NCBI RefSeq assembly: GCF_000332815.1
Contig: NZ_AOFD01000034.1
Location: 1 to 46,503, forward strand
DNA length: 46,503 nucleotides
Reading direction: 5' to 3'
From: Arthrobacter nitrophenolicus
GTDB lineage: Bacteria > Actinomycetota > Actinomycetes > Actinomycetales > Micrococcaceae
Below are positions 33,721 to 42,958 of the stretch, piece after piece. Made by a program: the position numbers and the translations under genes. A model generated the notes under the pieces. The model was not told where the DNA came from, searched no databases, and worked only from the letters and a program-made list of their open reading frames with translations. Every line of letters starts with the position of its first letter. The first letter of the stretch is position 1.

Positions 33721-35811
33721 ATGGCCGCTGAGACCTTCCGCGACCCGTGGGGCATCCCCCATCTGCGCGCCGGGTCGGCCACCGAGCTCGCCTTCCTGCA
33801 GGGTGGGAACGCCGCCACGGACCGCTCCTGGCAGGTCGAGGTGGAGCGGTGGCGATCCGAGGGCAGGACCGCCGAACACCTGGGACCGGACGGCGTGGTG
33901 TGGGACCGGTTTGCCCGGCAGGCGCGGATCGATGACACCGCCCGCCGCTGCTTCCACAACCTGGACCCGGCCACGCAGCAGTGGTGCGGGGCCTACGTGG
34001 ATGGTGTGAACAACGCCCTGGAAGCCGGCCGGCGGGAAGCCCGGGAGTTCCGGGACACGGCCACGGCACCCGCCCGCTGGGAGCCGTGGACTCCGCTCGG
34101 CGTCTTCCTGGTCCACCACATCCTGTTCAGCACCTTCCCCAACAAGCTTTGGCGTGACCACGTGGCCCAGACCCTTGGCGCGGAAGCGGTGGAGCTGTTC
34201 AGCATCGAGGCACCGGTCTGGGCGGGCAGCAACGCCTGGGCTGCCACGGGAGGCCGGACGGGCTCCGGCGCTCCGTTCATCGCCGGCGACCCGCACCGGC
34301 TCCTGGAACTTCCCGGCGTCTACCAGCAGGTGCGGCTCGCCTGCCCGGAGTTCGACGCCGTCGGGCTGGCTTTTCCCGGCGTCCCCGGCCTGCCGCACTT
34401 CGGCCACACGGGGACGGCGGCATGGGCGGTCACCAATGCCATGGCCGACTACCAGGACCTCTACCGTGAACAGCTCAGGCGCGACGGCGCCACCCTCCAG
34501 GCACTCGGCCCGGACGGGTGGGAGCCGGTGGTTGCCGACCACCAGGAGGAGATCCTGGTCCGCGGCGCCGCCACGGAAACGGTGCACGTGGTTGAGACAG
34601 CCCGCGGCCCTGTCATCTCGGGCGGGCCCGACGGCGGCGCGCTGAGCCTGCGGGCACCGTCGCGGGCCGGGGGGCAGCTGGGTTTCGAGGCCCTCCTGCC
34701 GCTGCTGCGGAGCCGAAGCGCCGCCGATATTGAGGCTGCGCTGCAAGCCTGGGTGGAGCCGGTCAACTGCGTGCTCGCCGCCGATACCGGCGGCGACGTC
34801 CGGCAGCTGGTGGCGGGCAAGGTCCCGGTGCGGAACCCGGAGAACCGGGTCCGTCCCGTTCCGGCCGAATCCCCGCAGCACCGGTGGTCGGGCACATGGG
34901 TGGACCTGCCGGCGTCCCGCGTGGACGCTCTGGCCGTGAACGCGAATGACCGGGAGTCCGGCGGCGGCAGCCTGACCGGGCTGGAGTTCGCTCCCGCCCA
35001 CCGGGCTCACCGGATACGGCAGCTCCTGGAAGACGCCGGGGACAACCTGGACGTTGAAGACATGCAGCGGATCCACATGGACTGCCGGCTGGGGTCCTGG
35101 CCCGCGCTGCGTGCCCTGCTGGCGGGGCCCGGTGGGAAAGATGGGATTTCCCTGTCCGCCCCCGCCGCGGAACTGCGGGACCGGCTGCTGGCCTGGGACG
35201 GATCCATGCATGCCGCCAGCACTGACGCCGCAGCTTTCACGGCCTGGCGCTCGGCACTGGTGGTGGAGCTGGCCGGCGACCCCCTGCTGGCACGGCTCAC
35301 GGCGTCCGCCGGGCACTCGGCCCTGTTTGCACCGTGGCTTAACCCGGTCTCCCGGGTTGGCTTCGCCCTGGAAACCATCATCGCCAAGGGTGCCGGGCAC
35401 GGCATCGACGTGGCGGCCGCGGCGGGGCGGGCGCTGGAGGCGGCGGCAGCATCGCCGTCGTCCGCTGCCTGGGGTGAAAGCCACACGGTACTGCCCCTGC
35501 ACGCGCTGTCTGATTTCCCGGGCGCAGGTGCCGCCGCACCCGCCGTGCCGGCCACCGCCCTGTCCGGGGACACCAGCTGCGTGCTGTGCACGGAAAGCCT
35601 GCCGGGCGTGACGGATGCGTCCTTCCGCGGACCCGTGGCCCGCTACGTCTGGGACCTTTCCGACCGTTCGAAGAGCCGATGGATCGTGCCGTTCGGAGCG
35701 TCCGGACAAGCAGACGACCCGAACTTCCTCAGCCAGCTGCCGCTTTGGGCCGCCGGCGAACTCCTCCCCGTTGTCACCGACTGGGACCAGCTCACCAAGG
35801 AGACTCCATGA
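33721..35811 (+). CDS. penicillin acylase-like Ntn hydrolase under iron control
   Basis: 696 residues. The order is that of penicillin acylases: an alpha part starting FRDPWGIPHLRA, an EAGRREAREFR linker region, then the nucleophile Ser in GSNAW (near residue 170) at the expected self-cleavage point, and PHFGHTGTAAWAVTNAMADYQDLYRE. There is no signal peptide, unlike classical periplasmic acylases, so it should act in the cytoplasm. The open frame runs upstream through the iron box; ATG 33721 is the first start after it. GTG 33696, better placed after AAAGGG, would need one C removed from CCCC 33717-33720. It overlaps the acyltransferase by four bases. Likely role: amide cleavage or exchange on a siderophore or precursor (inferred). 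Confidence 0.85.
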   Translation: MAAETFRDPWGIPHLRAGSATELAFLQGGNAATDRSWQVEVERWRSEGRTAEHLGPDGVVWDRFARQARIDDTARRCFHNLDPATQQWCGAYVDGVNNALEAGRREAREFRDTATAPARWEPWTPLGVFLVHHILFSTFPNKLWRDHVAQTLGAEAVELFSIEAPVWAGSNAWAATGGRTGSGAPFIAGDPHRLLELPGVYQQVRLACPEFDAVGLAFPGVPGLPHFGHTGTAAWAVTNAMADYQDLYREQLRRDGATLQALGPDGWEPVVADHQEEILVRGAATETVHVVETARGPVISGGPDGGALSLRAPSRAGGQLGFEALLPLLRSRSAADIEAALQAWVEPVNCVLAADTGGDVRQLVAGKVPVRNPENRVRPVPAESPQHRWSGTWVDLPASRVDALAVNANDRESGGGSLTGLEFAPAHRAHRIRQLLEDAGDNLDVEDMQRIHMDCRLGSWPALRALLAGPGGKDGISLSAPAAELRDRLLAWDGSMHAASTDAAAFTAWRSALVVELAGDPLLARLTASAGHSALFAPWLNPVSRVGFALETIIAKGAGHGIDVAAAAGRALEAAAASPSSAAWGESHTVLPLHALSDFPGAGAAAPAVPATALSGDTSCVLCTESLPGVTDASFRGPVARYVWDLSDRSKSRWIVPFGASGQADDPNFLSQLPLWAAGELLPVVTDWDQLTKETP

Positions 35812-36403
35812 CAAGCATCGAGGCCGGACTTACGCACGCAACCCGGGACGCCGTGTACGAGGAGGACCTCCCGGGCCTGGGCCGCCTCCGGCTGCTCCGC
35901 CTGGCACCTGAACAGGACGCGGACCTGGTGCACAGCTGGGTGCGGGAGGAGCGCGCCCGGTTCTGGGGCATGAACGGCTGGAGCCGGGACGAGGTCCGGG
36001 ACGTCTATGCGTTCCTGGACAGCCTGGACACGCACCACGGATTCCTGATGACCGTTGACGGCGAGCCTGCCGGCGTATTCCAGACGTACGAGCCGCTGCA
36101 CGATCCCGTGGCCGAGGTGTATCCGGCCCGCGCCGGGGATGCCGGCATCCACCTGCTGCTGGCCCCGGCTGAACGCCCTATCCCGAACTTCACGGCGACC
36201 CTGCTGTCCGGCTGGTGCGGTTCGTGCTCTCCGATCCGGCGAAGAACCGCGTGGTGGCGGAACCGGATGCCCGGAACGCCAAGGCCATCGGCCGGCTCAC
36301 CGGCTTCGGCTTCGAGGCCGGGCCCAAGGTCCAGCTGCCCGAGAAGGAAGCGCAGCTGGTGTTCCTGGACCGGGAAGCGTTCGAATCCCGGACTGCGGAG
36401 TAG
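35808..36403 (+). CDS. siderophore-type N-acyltransferase, MbtK/IucB family (frameshifted)
   Basis: About 198 residues after repair. WVREERARFWGMNGWSRDEVRDVYAFLDSL, VFQTYEPLHDPVAEVYPARAGDAGIHLLLAP and, in the second frame, NRVVAEPDARNAKAIGRLTGFGF are the signature blocks of the MbtK/IucB acetyltransferase family. Its members acylate N6-hydroxylysine or hydroxydiamines to make hydroxamates. One C is missing at 36208-36209 (TGTCCGG for TGTCCCGG), restoring LLSRLVRFVLSDP. The ATG overlaps the acylase stop (ATGA), so the two are one operon behind the iron box. Confidence 0.85.
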
Positions 36404-36413
36404 GGACTGGCCC

Positions 36414-36593
36414 CTACTCCTCGCCGGTGTCCTGGGCTTCCAGGTACTTTGCCATGGCTTCGCAGGCCTGGTTCCAGCGTGCGTTGAGCGCGTGCCTGTT
36501 CAACGGCGAGAACATGCCGTCGAGCACTTTTTCCACTGCGTCATATGCGGCGTCCCGGACTCTTTCCTGCGCCGCCGGGGTGTAGTAGTTCAT
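36414..36593 (-). CDS. small helical protein, unknown function
   Basis: 59 residues. It starts MNYYTPAAQERVRDAAYDAVEKVLDGM, then PLNRHALNARWNQACEAMAKYLEAQ and ends acidic. Two amphipathic helices are expected; no signal or membrane segment. Codon use has the strong third-position GC of the surrounding genes, which supports coding. It is convergent with the acyltransferase (stops 10 bases apart). No family recognised. Confidence 0.6.
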   Translation of the reverse strand: MNYYTPAAQERVRDAAYDAVEKVLDGMFSPLNRHALNARWNQACEAMAKYLEAQDTGEE

Positions 36594-36646
36594 GCCAGTA
36601 ATTCGTTGTGGTTGCGGGAACGGATGGCGGGAAACCTGCGGGGTTT

Positions 36647-37383
36647 CTAGCCCGCCGGGCGGAGCGAGGTGATCATCCGGCGGATGTTCTGGTACTCGGT
36701 GGTGTCCATGTACCTCCGGGCCTGTTCCAGGTAGGGAAGGGACTCGGTGCCCGGGGTCCTGTTGTTCTCCGGGTTGTAGAACGCACCGAACATTGCGGCG
36801 GTGGGAGGCCAGGTGAAGAAGTGGAACATCGGGCAGGCCAGGTCCCCCGTGGGGGCGGGAACGGAAACGATGCCGTAGGCGGCGGCCGGCGTGTCAGCGG
36901 GACCGGGCGTTGCGGTGTTGCCCCGGGTTTCGTAGATGAACCGTGGAGTCTCGCCGTCCTGCGCCAGGGCGGGCAGCTCCTGCGACTCCAGGACCTCATA
37001 GGGGTACTTCTCCAGGCAGGTGGAACCTGTGGCCATGTTGGTCCGCAGCGTTGCCATCGGCCTGCCCGCCTCGTTCGTCACCTCGGCGAAAGCCCCGCCG
37101 CCTTCGGGCAGTTCCCCGGCCGGATCGCGCACGCTCCACGTGGCGGGGAGGTCGAACGCCAGCTGGCCGTCCGCCGTCGTAAAGGTCTTCAGGGAACCCC
37201 TCGTGGTGGTGGCCGGTGCGGGACTTGCTGTTTCGGTCGGTGACGACGTCGCTGAGGGGGTCGGGGAGGCGGACGCGGCCGTGGTGGTGGGCGACGCCGC
37301 CGGCGGTCCTGCCTGCGGGCCGCAGCCGGCCACCGCCGCACCAACGAGGATCACCGCGGGAACCAGCCGGCGGACCTTCTCAT
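36647..37383 (-). CDS. uncharacterised lipoprotein (5' frameshift)
   Basis: About 245 residues after repair. From ATG 37383, with GGGAGG upstream, one added A near 37379 gives a signal peptide with a basic start (MRKVRR), a hydrophobic core and lipobox VAGC. A Thr/Ser/Pro linker of about 45 residues follows. The exported domain has KTFTTADGQLAFDLPATWSV, TCLEKYPYEVLESQELP and FHFFTWPPTAAMFGAFYN, a pattern common to actinobacterial surface lipoproteins of unknown function. Without the repair there is no start at the signal peptide. Possible beta-sandwich fold. Confidence 0.65.
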
Positions 37384-37489
37384 CACACCCTCCCGGGGCT
37401 TGGAAAACTGGTCCTTCCATTGTGGAACCGGGGCTGGATTCGGGATCCGGGAGCGGACTGATTGCCGCCCAACCGTTGCGGGGCATAAC

Positions 37490-37561
37490 AAAAGGACCCG
37501 GCGCCCCACGCACGACGGCGGGTCGGCACCTTCCGGGGCCGGCCCGCCGTTACGCGGGTCC
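37490..37561 (-). terminator. compound terminator of the alcohol dehydrogenase gene
   Basis: Outer arms GGACCCG (37494-37500) and CGGGTCC (37555-37561) enclose a 13-bp inner stem (37515-37527 with 37538-37550, one G-U). On the minus strand a TTTT run follows. It starts 3 bases after the dehydrogenase stop. Confidence 0.8.
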
Positions 37562-37564
37562 CTG

Positions 37565-38604
37565 CTACAGCGTGGCGGTGTCGATCACGAAGCGGTAGCG
37601 GACGTCCGAGGCAAGGACACGTTCGTATGCGTCATTGATCTTCCCTGCCGGGATGACCTCGATGTCCGCGCCGATGCCGTGCTCGGCGCAGAAGTTGAGC
37701 ATCTCCTGGGTTTCGGGGATGCCTCCGATCATCGATCCGGCGAAGGACCGGCGGCCGCCGATCAGCGCGAAGGCGTTGACAGGGAGCGGTTCCGCGGGGG
37801 CACCCACGTTGACCAGGGCGCCGTCGAGCGTCAGCAGCTGCAGGTAGGCGCTGATGTCGATGGAGGCGCTGACGGTGTTGATGATCAGGTCGAAGCTACC
37901 GGCCAGCTGCTCGAACGTGCCGGGGTCGCTGGTGGCGAAGTAGCTGGTTGCGCCCAGGCGCAGGCCGTCCTCCTGCTTCTTGAGCGACTGGGACAGGACG
38001 GTGACCTCGGCGCCCATGGCGGCGGCGAGCTTGACGGCCATGTGGCCCAGTCCGCCAAGGCCCACCACGGCCACCTTCTTGCCGGGGCCGGCGCCCCAGC
38101 GGTGCAGCGGCGAGTAGGTGGTGATTCCTGCGCACAGCAGCGGGGCTGCGACGTCCAGCTCCAAGCCGTCCGGAATGCTCACCACGAAGTGCTCGGTGAC
38201 CACAACGTGGGTGGAGTAGCCGCCCTGGGTGATGGTGCCGTCGCGGTCCTCCGCGCCGTAGGTGCCCACCATGCCCTTGAGGCAGTACTGCTCGTCGCCG
38301 TTCAGGCAGTTGGCGCATTCACGGCACGAGTTAACCATGCAGCCGACGCCCACGCGGTCGCCCACCTTGTGCTTGGTCACGGCGGAGCCACTTCGGTGAC
38401 GACGCCGGCAATCTCGTGGCCGGGGACCAGCGGGTACTGCTGCGGGCCCCAGTCGCCGCGGACGGTGTGGATGTCCGAGTGGCAGATGCCGGCGAACTTG
38501 ATCTCGATCAGGACATCGTGCGGGCCAACGGCGCGGCGTTCGATGGTGGTGGGGATGAGGTCCTCGGAGGAGGACGGTGAGGCATAGGCCTTGACGGTAG
38601 TCAT
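37565..38604 (-). CDS. zinc-dependent alcohol dehydrogenase, cinnamyl/YahK type (frameshifted)
   Basis: About 346 residues after repair. The N-terminal frame has [17 protein letters not shown] (catalytic zinc Cys) and [15 protein letters not shown] (zinc His). The second frame has [15 protein letters not shown] (structural zinc), [15 protein letters not shown] and the NAD(P) fold [13 protein letters not shown]. One G is missing at 38386-38389 (GTGGCTCC for GTGGGCTCC on the coding strand), which restores [19 protein letters not shown]. It probably reduces aldehydes with NADPH. It is divergent from the MmyB-type regulator gene, with the shared 22-bp operator between them. Confidence 0.88.
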
Positions 38605-38692
38605 GGGTCTCCTGTGATGTCTTTGGGGGTTATCGAAATGCTACAGGGCTACATGGACATCAAACCGGCAGTTGGGATCCGTAAGGAGGGCC

Positions 38693-38714
38693 CTGCTGTA
38701 ACTGGTTCTGGCAG
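38693..38714. promoter_or_regulatory. operator copy 1 of the MmyB-type regulator (CTGC-N3-AAC dyad)
   Basis: CTGC-TGT-AAC-TG-GTT-CTG-GCAG, a perfectly symmetric set of conserved blocks. With its flank (38686-38715) it is identical at 26 of 30 positions to the site before the MFS gene. It lies between the divergent dehydrogenase and regulator genes. Confidence 0.75.
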
Positions 38715-38755
38715 ACCCACCCTTGGCTTTCCGGATCCGTCGTAACGTGTCCCCT

Positions 38756-39640
38756 ATGGATAACCGAGCCGAAGTCCGGCAGTTCCTTTCCACCCGCCGT
38801 GGACGCATCACGCCCGAGCAGGCGGGACTCGAGCCCTACGGGGGCCGCCGGCGCGTGCCCGGGCTGCGGCGTGAGGAAGTGGCCCGGCTGGCCGGGGTCA
38901 GCGTGGACTACTACACCCGGCTGGAGCGCGGGAACCTTTCGGGTGTGTCCGACAGTGTGCTGGATGCGATTGCGCGGGCCCTGGAACTGGACCGGGCAGA
39001 GCACGACCACCTCTACGATCTTGCCCGGGCGGCCAACACCTCGGGCCGGAAACGCGTTGCGGCTCCCGTCCCGTCCGGGGTGCGGCCGGAGCTGCAGTAC
39101 CTCCTGGACGCCATCACCGAAGCGCCCGCCTTCATAGGCAACGACCGGCTGGACATCGTGGCGGCCAACACGCTGGGCTACGCGCTCTACTCCGATATGT
39201 ACCGCAGCACCGCCAGGCCGGGAAACCATTCCCGCTTCATCTTCCTGGATTCGCGGTCCCGCGATTTCTACGTCGATTGGGACCGGGCAGCCAACACCAA
39301 CGTTGCCATCCTGCGCCGCGAGGCGGGCCGGAACCCGCACGACAAGGGCATCGCCGAACTGGTTGGCGAGCTGTCCATGCGCAGCGAGGAATTCCGGACG
39401 CTGTGGGCTGCGCACAATGTCCGCCGCCATTACGCCGGGACCAAATTCTTCCGGCATCCGGCGGTGGGACTGCTGGAACTGAATTACCAGGTGTTGGGAC
39501 TGGAGGAGGACCCCGGGCACTCCCTCACCGTTTATCCGGCCACCCCCGGCAGCCCCTCCGACGAGGCGCTCAAGCTCCTCGCTTCCTGGGCCGCCACCGA
39601 GAAGATCGTGGAACTGGCGCAGGCCGGCGCGCGGAGCTGA
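38756..39640 (+). CDS. XRE-type regulator with MmyB-like ligand-binding domain
   Basis: 294 residues. The helix-turn-helix reads RRRVPGLRREEVARLAGVSVDYYTRLERG (about 28-56), the standard start of this family. The C-terminal MmyB-like PAS fold has RPELQYLLDAITEAPAFIGNDRLDIVAANTLGYALYS and HYAGTKFFRHPAVGLLELNYQ, and in characterised relatives binds a fatty-acid-like ligand. TAACGT (38743-38748) is 7 bases before the ATG with no ribosome site, so a leaderless mRNA is likely. Members usually control a neighbouring oxidoreductase, here the divergent dehydrogenase. Confidence 0.9.
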   Translation: MDNRAEVRQFLSTRRGRITPEQAGLEPYGGRRRVPGLRREEVARLAGVSVDYYTRLERGNLSGVSDSVLDAIARALELDRAEHDHLYDLARAANTSGRKRVAAPVPSGVRPELQYLLDAITEAPAFIGNDRLDIVAANTLGYALYSDMYRSTARPGNHSRFIFLDSRSRDFYVDWDRAANTNVAILRREAGRNPHDKGIAELVGELSMRSEEFRTLWAAHNVRRHYAGTKFFRHPAVGLLELNYQVLGLEEDPGHSLTVYPATPGSPSDEALKLLASWAATEKIVELAQAGARS

Positions 39641-39652
39641 CGGAGCTCCGGC

Positions 39653-40797
39653 TCACCCCTCCGCCAGGTCGACGGCGAGGATCCGGTCATCCCCGGGTTG
39701 CGGGCGGCCGCGGCCGTCGGTGTTGTTGGTCAGGAACCACAGCCGGCCGTCCGGCGCCACTGTCACGTCCCGGATCCTGCCGAACTCGCGGCTGAAATGC
39801 TCCGCGGAGGTGCCGGGATCCGAGACGGGGACAGACCGCAGGACCTGGCCGCGCAGGTTGGCCACGAACAAGGTACCGCCCGCATGGGCCATGCCGCTGG
39901 GGCTCGCCGCGCCGGGCCGCCACTGCTGGACCGGGTCCACGAAGCCATCCCGGCCCGCGATCCCTTCAACGGTGGGCCAGCCGTAGTTGGCGCCGGGGGT
40001 GATGATGTTCAGTTCATCCAGGTGTTCTGGCCGAACTCGGTGGCGAACATGGTTCCGTCCTCCGCCCAGGCCATGCCCTGCGGGTTCCGGTGGCCGTAGC
40101 TGTAGACCAGCGAACCGGGGAAGGGGTTGTCTGCGGGAGCGTCGCCGTCGGGGGTCATCCGCAGGATCTTGCCGGCCAGTGAGCCGCGGTCCTGGGCGCT
40201 GTCGCGCCGGCTCGCGTCACCTGCCGTCACGTAGAGCATGCCGTCGGGGCCAAAAGCGATCCGGCCGCCGTCGTGGATGTTTGCCGACGGGATGCGGTCA
40301 AGGAGCGTGTCCGGGCGCCCCAGCGAGAGGGACCCGGGTTCACCGCTGACGGGGAAGCGCTGGACCCGGTTGCCGTCCTCCGCCGTCGAATAGACGTAAA
40401 GGTCGCCCTGGCTGCCCACGGCGAGGCCCAGCAAGCCGGACTCGCCGCGGGCCGCCACCCCCTCCACGGTTCCGATGGACCGGGAGGAGCCGTCAGGAGC
40501 GAGTTCAAGGATCTGCCCGCTGTTGCGTTCGCTCACCAGCGGCGTCCCATCCCGGAAGACCACCGACCAGGGAGCGTCAAGGTCCGCCGCCACCTGCTGC
40601 GGCGCGCCGGCGATGGTGGCAGCTGCGGCGGGAGCCCCGGGCGCGGGTGTGGTGGGAGCCGGGGCGGACGGCGGCGCGGCGGATGTCGCGGGGGCAGCGG
40701 ATGTGGTGGCCGGCGCGGGAGCAGGGGCGGCAGTGCAGCCGGCCACTAGAAGGCTTGCCCCGAAAACGGCCACAGCAGCCAGGACCCGGTGACGCAT
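39653..40797 (-). CDS. PQQ-dependent aldose sugar dehydrogenase-like lipoprotein (frameshifted)
   Basis: About 381 residues after repair. Start is ATG 40797 with AGGGGAG upstream. Lipobox VAGC ends the signal peptide, then an Ala/Pro/Thr linker to about residue 70. The six-blade beta-propeller of the GDH-B/YliI (Asd) family shows DAPWSVVFRDGTPLVSERNSGQI, IHDGGRIAFGPDGMLYVTAGD, YGHRNPQGMAW and EFGQNTW. One G is missing at 40018-40019 (TGGATG for TGGGATG on the coding strand), restoring TWDELNIITPGANYGWP. It oxidises sugars outside the membrane if PQQ is available; no PQQ synthesis genes are in view. Confidence 0.85.
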
Positions 40798-41117
40798 GCG
40801 CTTCTCCCCTCGACCCATGTCCCTACCTTTCCAGCCACATTAACCCGCGTTGCGGATCATGGCGCCGCGTTGCCTGTTTTGACCCCGGAATGGCGCAATA
40901 AGTAGTGCCGTTTCCTCCCGTTGAGCTTCCGTTTCACGGTGCTGGCCAAGGCCGCAGCGGCCGTGTTTAGGTGTTTCAACACCCCGGCGCGTCGGGCACA
41001 ATCGTCCGACGCCGGCACTCCCCTGCATCCCTTTTCCGCGCCTTCCCGCGCCGTCCTTCCTGGCCGGCGTCCGGCGTCGTACCCGCCACCTCTTCCCACA
41101 CTCGAAGGAGTACCCGC
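40798..41117 (+). other. gene-free leader before the FMN monooxygenase
   Basis: 320 bases without a supported gene. It contains a small hairpin GGTGTT-TC-AACACC (near 40967-40980), an inverted pair GACGCCGGC and GCCGGCGTC about 50 bases apart, and a good ribosome site GAAGGAG at 41104-41110. No riboswitch class is recognisable. Confidence 0.3.
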
Positions 41118-42495
41118 ATGGCTTCCCAGACCCCGTCCCCGCAGCGCCAGCTGCACCTCAACGCCTTCCTCATGAGCACCGGACACCACGAGGCCTCGTG
41201 GCGGCTGCCGGAAAGCGACCCCCACGCCGGCAGCCGCGTGGAGCATTACCAGCAGCTGGCCCGCACCGCCGAACGGGGCAAGCTGGACTCCATCTTCTTC
41301 GCCGACTCCCCCGTCCTGTTCGGCGAAGTGGGACGCCGTCCGGCCGGCAAGCTGGAACCCACCGTCCTGCTGACCGCCATCGCCGGCGCCACCAAGCGGA
41401 TCGGGCTCATCGCCACCGCCTCCACCACCTACAACGAGCCGTTCAACCTGGCCCGCCGGTTCGCCTCCGTGGACTGGGTCAGCGGTGGCCGGGCCGGCTG
41501 GAACGTGGTGACCACGGCCGGGCCCGACGCCGCCCGGAACTTCGGCGTCGACGACCAGCCCGCCCACGCCGTACGGTACGAGCGGGCGGCCGAGTTCATC
41601 GAGGTGGCCCGGAAACTCTGGGACAGCTGGCAGGACGACGCCATCCTCGCGGATAAGGCCGACGGCGTCTGGGGCGACGCCGAAAAGATCCGCACCATTG
41701 ACCATGAGGGCAGGCACTTCAGGTCCGCGGTCCGCTCAACGTCCCCCGCTCCCCGCAGGGGCACCCGCTGATCGTCCAGGCTGGCTCGTCCGAGAACGGC
41801 AAGGAGCTGGCCGCCCGGTACGCGGATGCCGTGTTCACCGCGCACCAGACCCTGGCCGACGCGCAGGAGTTTTACCGCGACCTGAAAGCCCGCACCGCCG
41901 CCGCCGGCCGCAACCCGGAGAGCATCAAGATCCTGCCCGGCATCGTGCCCGTGATCGGCGCGACGGAAAAGCAAGCCCTGGAACTCGAACGCGAACTGGA
42001 CCGGCTGATCAAGCCCGAGTACGCCCGGATCCAGCTGGCCAAGACCCTCCGCGTCAATCCCGAAGACCTCCCGCTGGACCGCCAGCTGCCCGCCGACCTG
42101 CCCAGCGAGGATGAGATCGAGGGCGCCAAGAGCCGCTACACCCTGATCGTGCAGCTGGCCCGCCGCGAGCAGCTCACCGTGCGGCAGCTGATCGGCCGGC
42201 TGGGCGGCGGCCGCGGGCACCGGACCTTCACCGGCACCCCGGTGCAGGTGGCGGACGCCATCCAGGAATGGTTCGACGGCGGGGCGGCCGACGGCTTCAA
42301 CATCATGCCGCCGGTGCTGCCCTCCGGGCTGGACGCTTCGTGGACCGGGTGGTGCCCATCCTGCAGGAACGCGGACTGTTCCGCACCGACTACACCGGCC
42401 GTACCCTTCGGGACCACTACGGCCTGGCACGGCCCGGGAACCAGTACGCGGACGCCGGGGCGGCACAGCTGGCCTCGATCGGCGCGGCGTTCTGA
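41118..42495 (+). CDS. FMN-dependent monooxygenase, NtaA/SnaA/DszA family (two frameshifts)
   Basis: About 459 residues after two single-base repairs. Frame one has [74 protein letters not shown] (about residues 95-135), the classic family core. Frame two has [28 protein letters not shown], and frame three ends [29 protein letters not shown]. Bases are missing near 41721 (restoring [24 protein letters not shown]) and 42336 (restoring [12 protein letters not shown]). Enzymes of this family oxidise sulfur or nitrogen compounds with reduced FMN, often under sulfate starvation; no partner reductase is adjacent. Confidence 0.85.
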
Positions 42496-42517
42496 CATGC
42501 GCCGCCGGCGGGGAGCA

Positions 42518-42912
42518 CTAGGCCCGGTACTCCTCGTCGGTCACGTGCTCCAGCCAGGTGACCACCTGCCCGTTACCGTCAGCTTCGTGCATGGCAACAT
42601 GCGCCATGAACCGGTCCGGAGCAGCCCCGTGCCAATGCTCCTCGCCAGGCTCGATGTACACGACGTCGCCGGGCCGGATCTCCTGGACCTCCCCGCCGCG
42701 CCGTGCCACCAGTCCGATGCCGTCCGTGACGTACAGGGTCTGCCCCTTGGGGTGGTGGTGCCGGCGGTCCGTGCGCCGGGGGCGAACCGGACGTGGGCAC
42801 AGCCGATGGCTGACTGCTCATCCGGGTTGCGGATGCTGTCGATGTGCACTGATCCGGTGAACCACTCCTCCGGCCCGGCTGCCGTCTGGCCGCCGCTTGG
42901 GGTGTACTTCAT
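42518..42912 (-). CDS. cupin domain protein (frameshifted)
   Basis: About 131 residues after repair. Frame one has MKYTPSGG to CAHVRFAPGARTA; frame two has VARRGGEVQEIRPGDVVYIEPGEEHWHGAAPDRFMAHVAMHEAD. One missing base near 42762 gives a W-H-H-H-P-K-G-Q motif with the metal-binding His pair. The family is the cupin often fused or linked to carboxymuconolactone decarboxylase proteins. It follows the MFS gene by 46 bases on the same strand and so lies under the 44230 operator. Role unknown, possibly quinone or aldehyde stress. Confidence 0.8.
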
Positions 42913-42958
42913 GTCGTCCTCCTAAGGTTTCGGCTTAAAGGGAAGTCTTTCCAAATGG

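Noticed and set aside
36608..37243. Plus-strand frame opposite the lipoprotein gene
   Set aside because: Composition is that of a shadow frame, and the minus strand has a signal peptide, lipobox and ribosome site.
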